NCBI GenBank assembly: GCA_002270295.1
Contig: NISF01000003.1
Coordinates: 620,001 to 684,000 of the forward strand
Reading direction: 5' to 3'
DNA from: Enterobacter sp. 10-1
Lineage (GTDB): Bacteria > Pseudomonadota > Gammaproteobacteria > Enterobacterales > Enterobacteriaceae
DNA: 64,000 bases
The position numbers were made by a program, and so were the translations under genes. Below, piece by piece: positions 62,375 through 64,000 of this stretch. The first letter of the stretch is position 1, and each line of letters opens with the position of its first letter. The notes under the pieces are model-generated. The model was not told the DNA's origin and made no database searches. It saw only the letters and a program-made list of their open reading frames with translations.

Positions 62375-64000
62375 ATGAGTACAGACAAACCGGGCGGCCC
62401 GTTCTACAAGCTCTCCGTCGATGAAACCCTGTCCAGCACCAACAGCTCCCCCGAAGGTATTAGCAGCGCAGAAGCGGCATCGCGACTCCAGCAATACGGC
62501 GAGAATGCGTTACCGCAAAAGGCGGGTAAACCCGTGTGGCTGCGCTTCCTGGCCCATTTCAACGATGTTCTGATTTACGTCCTGCTGGCAGCGGCGCTGC
62601 TGACTGCGGTCATGGGCCACTGGGTCGATACCCTGGTGATCCTCGGCGTCGCGGTGATCAATGCTCTGATCGGGCATATTCAGGAAAGTAATGCGGAAAA
62701 ATCGCTGCAGAGCATTCGCAATATGCTTTCCAGCGAAGCGGTGGTGATCCGCCAGGGGAACCATGAAACGATTCCGACCACCGCGCTGGTGCCCGGCGAT
62801 ATCGTGGTGATCCGCGCGGGCGACCGCATTCCTGCCGATCTGCGGGTTATTGAAGCCCACAACCTGCGCGTGGAAGAGGCGATACTCACCGGCGAGTCGA
62901 CGGTGGTTGAGAAAAGCACCGAGGCGCTGAGCGGCGAACTTCCCCTCGGCGATCGCACAAACCTGCTGTTTTCGGGGACCACGGTCAGCTCCGGCGGCGG
63001 TAAAGGCCTGGTGGTGGCGACCGGCGGTGATACCGAGCTGGGCCATATCAACCAGATGATGGCGGATATTGAAAAGCACCGCACGCCGCTGCTGGTGCAG
63101 ATGGATAAGCTCGGTAAAGCCATCTTTATTATTATCCTGGCGATGATGGCCGCGCTGTTTGTCTTCAGCCTGCTGTTCCGCGATATGCCGGTTTCGGAGC
63201 TGATGCTCTCGCTGATTAGCCTTGCGGTGGCGTCGGTGCCGGAAGGGCTGCCGGCGATCATCTCGATCATTCTCTCTTTGGGCGTGCAGACTATGGCGCG
63301 GCAGAAGGCGATTATCCGCAAGCTGCCGACCGTTGAGACCCTCGGGGCGATGACGGTGATTTGCTCGGATAAAACCGGGACGCTGACCATGAACGAGATG
63401 ACGGTCAAAGCCGTCATTACCGCAGATGCCGTCTATCGGGTCGAAGGGGATAGCTATGAGCCGATCGGTAATATTCATCCGATAGATGATTCCGGGCCGC
63501 TGGTGGTGGCGCCGGGTACGCTGCTTGAGCGCTATCTGCGGACCATTGATTTATGTAACGACAGCCAGCTCATCAAGGATGAAAGCGGATTATGGAAAAT
63601 TACCGGCGGCCCGACGGAAGGGGCGCTGAAGGTGCTGGCGGCGAAGGTGGCGCTGCCGGCGGTGGCAACCGAGCTGCGCAGCAAAATTCCTTTCGATTCG
63701 CAGTATAAATATATGTCGACGCTCTACCGGATCGGTGATGAGGAGGCGATCTTAATTACCGGCGCCCCTGACGTGCTGTTCCGACTCTGCCAGCAGCAGC
63801 AGACCGACGGCGGCCTGCAGCCGCTCGATCAGCCGTACTGGGAGGCAAAAATTGAAGAGTACGCGCGGGAAGGGCTGCGCATGGTGGCGGCGGCGTGGAA
63901 ACCTGCGGCCAGCGGGCAGACCGAGCTGACCCACCAGGATTTGCAGCAGGGGGTTATCCTCCTCGGCATCGCCGGGATGATGGACCCGCCTCGTCCGGAA
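62375..64000 (+). CDS. P2-type cation-transporting ATPase (3' end outside window)
   Basis: The first 542 residues of a P-type ATPase of the Ca2+/Na+/Mg2+-like P2 or PMR1 group. There is an N-terminal cation ATPase domain (EAASRLQQYGENALPQKAGK), the actuator motif LTGEST, the PEGL transmembrane motif SVPEGLPAIISI, and the phosphorylation site ICSDKTGTLTMNE with D332. ATG 62375 has GAGGAG six bases upstream. The 3' part including the hinge motif lies beyond the window. Ion specificity cannot be set from this fragment; it follows a usp gene. Confidence 0.92.
   Translation, partial: MSTDKPGGPFYKLSVDETLSSTNSSPEGISSAEAASRLQQYGENALPQKAGKPVWLRFLAHFNDVLIYVLLAAALLTAVMGHWVDTLVILGVAVINALIGHIQESNAEKSLQSIRNMLSSEAVVIRQGNHETIPTTALVPGDIVVIRAGDRIPADLRVIEAHNLRVEEAILTGESTVVEKSTEALSGELPLGDRTNLLFSGTTVSSGGGKGLVVATGGDTELGHINQMMADIEKHRTPLLVQMDKLGKAIFIIILAMMAALFVFSLLFRDMPVSELMLSLISLAVASVPEGLPAIISIILSLGVQTMARQKAIIRKLPTVETLGAMTVICSDKTGTLTMNEMTVKAVITADAVYRVEGDSYEPIGNIHPIDDSGPLVVAPGTLLERYLRTIDLCNDSQLIKDESGLWKITGGPTEGALKVLAAKVALPAVATELRSKIPFDSQYKYMSTLYRIGDEEAILITGAPDVLFRLCQQQQTDGGLQPLDQPYWEAKIEEYAREGLRMVAAAWKPAASGQTELTHQDLQQGVILLGIAGMMDPPRPE

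Overview
The window reads as the chromosome of an enteric gammaproteobacterium close to Klebsiella or Raoultella. The backbone is GC-rich with enteric codon use, and it carries the Enterobacterales block of two tRNA-Asn genes flanking yeeO, followed further on by amn and pagP. This assignment is inferred from gene content; no database search was possible.

Bases 1 to about 26.8 kb form the integrase-proximal end of a genomic island inserted at the 3' end of a tRNA-Asn gene (26776-26851, minus strand), with a P4-type integrase beside it. Its cargo is two organosulfonate modules. The upper module (about 1-13.8 kb) holds close homologues of the sulfoglycolytic (sulfo-EMP) enzymes YihV (6-deoxy-6-sulfofructose kinase), YihT (sulfofructose-phosphate aldolase) and YihU (sulfolactaldehyde reductase) and their repressor CsqR/YihW. 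These sit among genes not found in the E. coli yih locus: an IlvD/Edd sugar-acid dehydratase, an SSS transporter, a LacI regulator, a zinc alcohol dehydrogenase, two MFS carriers, an aldose-1-epimerase-like protein and a frameshifted polyol dehydrogenase. The lower module (about 14-25 kb) encodes sulfolactate sulfo-lyase SuyAB, a HpsN-type sulfopropanediol dehydrogenase, an SDR and a zinc dehydrogenase that fit the HpsO/HpsP role, an LDH2-family dehydrogenase resembling ComC, DctA-like and MHS-type transporters, a PSE-family candidate sulfite exporter and a GntR regulator. A 14-bp palindrome in the suyA/hpsN divergent region, with a related copy upstream of the GntR gene, looks like the module's operator. 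Together the modules could take a C6 sulfo-sugar through dihydroxypropanesulfonate (DHPS) to pyruvate plus sulfite within one cell, two stages usually described in different organisms.

From 26.8 to 28.7 kb is the tRNA-Asn / yeeO / tRNA-Asn segment. From 29.0 to 35.7 kb is an accessory block: an alpha/beta hydrolase, a LysR regulator divergent from an FAD monooxygenase, a FrnE-like DsbA protein, a thioredoxin-reductase-like flavoprotein and an unknown membrane protein. From 36.0 to 41.9 kb is a tightly overlapping operon of three SPFH (HflK/HflC-like) proteins and a P1B-type ATPase. Its promoter region holds paired operator-like sites and faces a small secreted Cys-rich peptide.

From 42.5 to 46.1 kb are a lipoprotein, an aldo/keto reductase, an SDR and an AraC regulator. 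From 46.2 to 50.5 kb is a molybdenum hydroxylase (Mo and FAD domains fused, plus a 2Fe-2S subunit) with a MocA-like enzyme. Then come amn, a lipase-like hydrolase, a Gate-domain membrane protein, pagP, and a four-gene RND efflux operon that appears to begin with an unannotated 36-residue membrane protein and end with an acyltransferase. The window closes with a universal stress protein and a P2-type cation ATPase that runs off the end.
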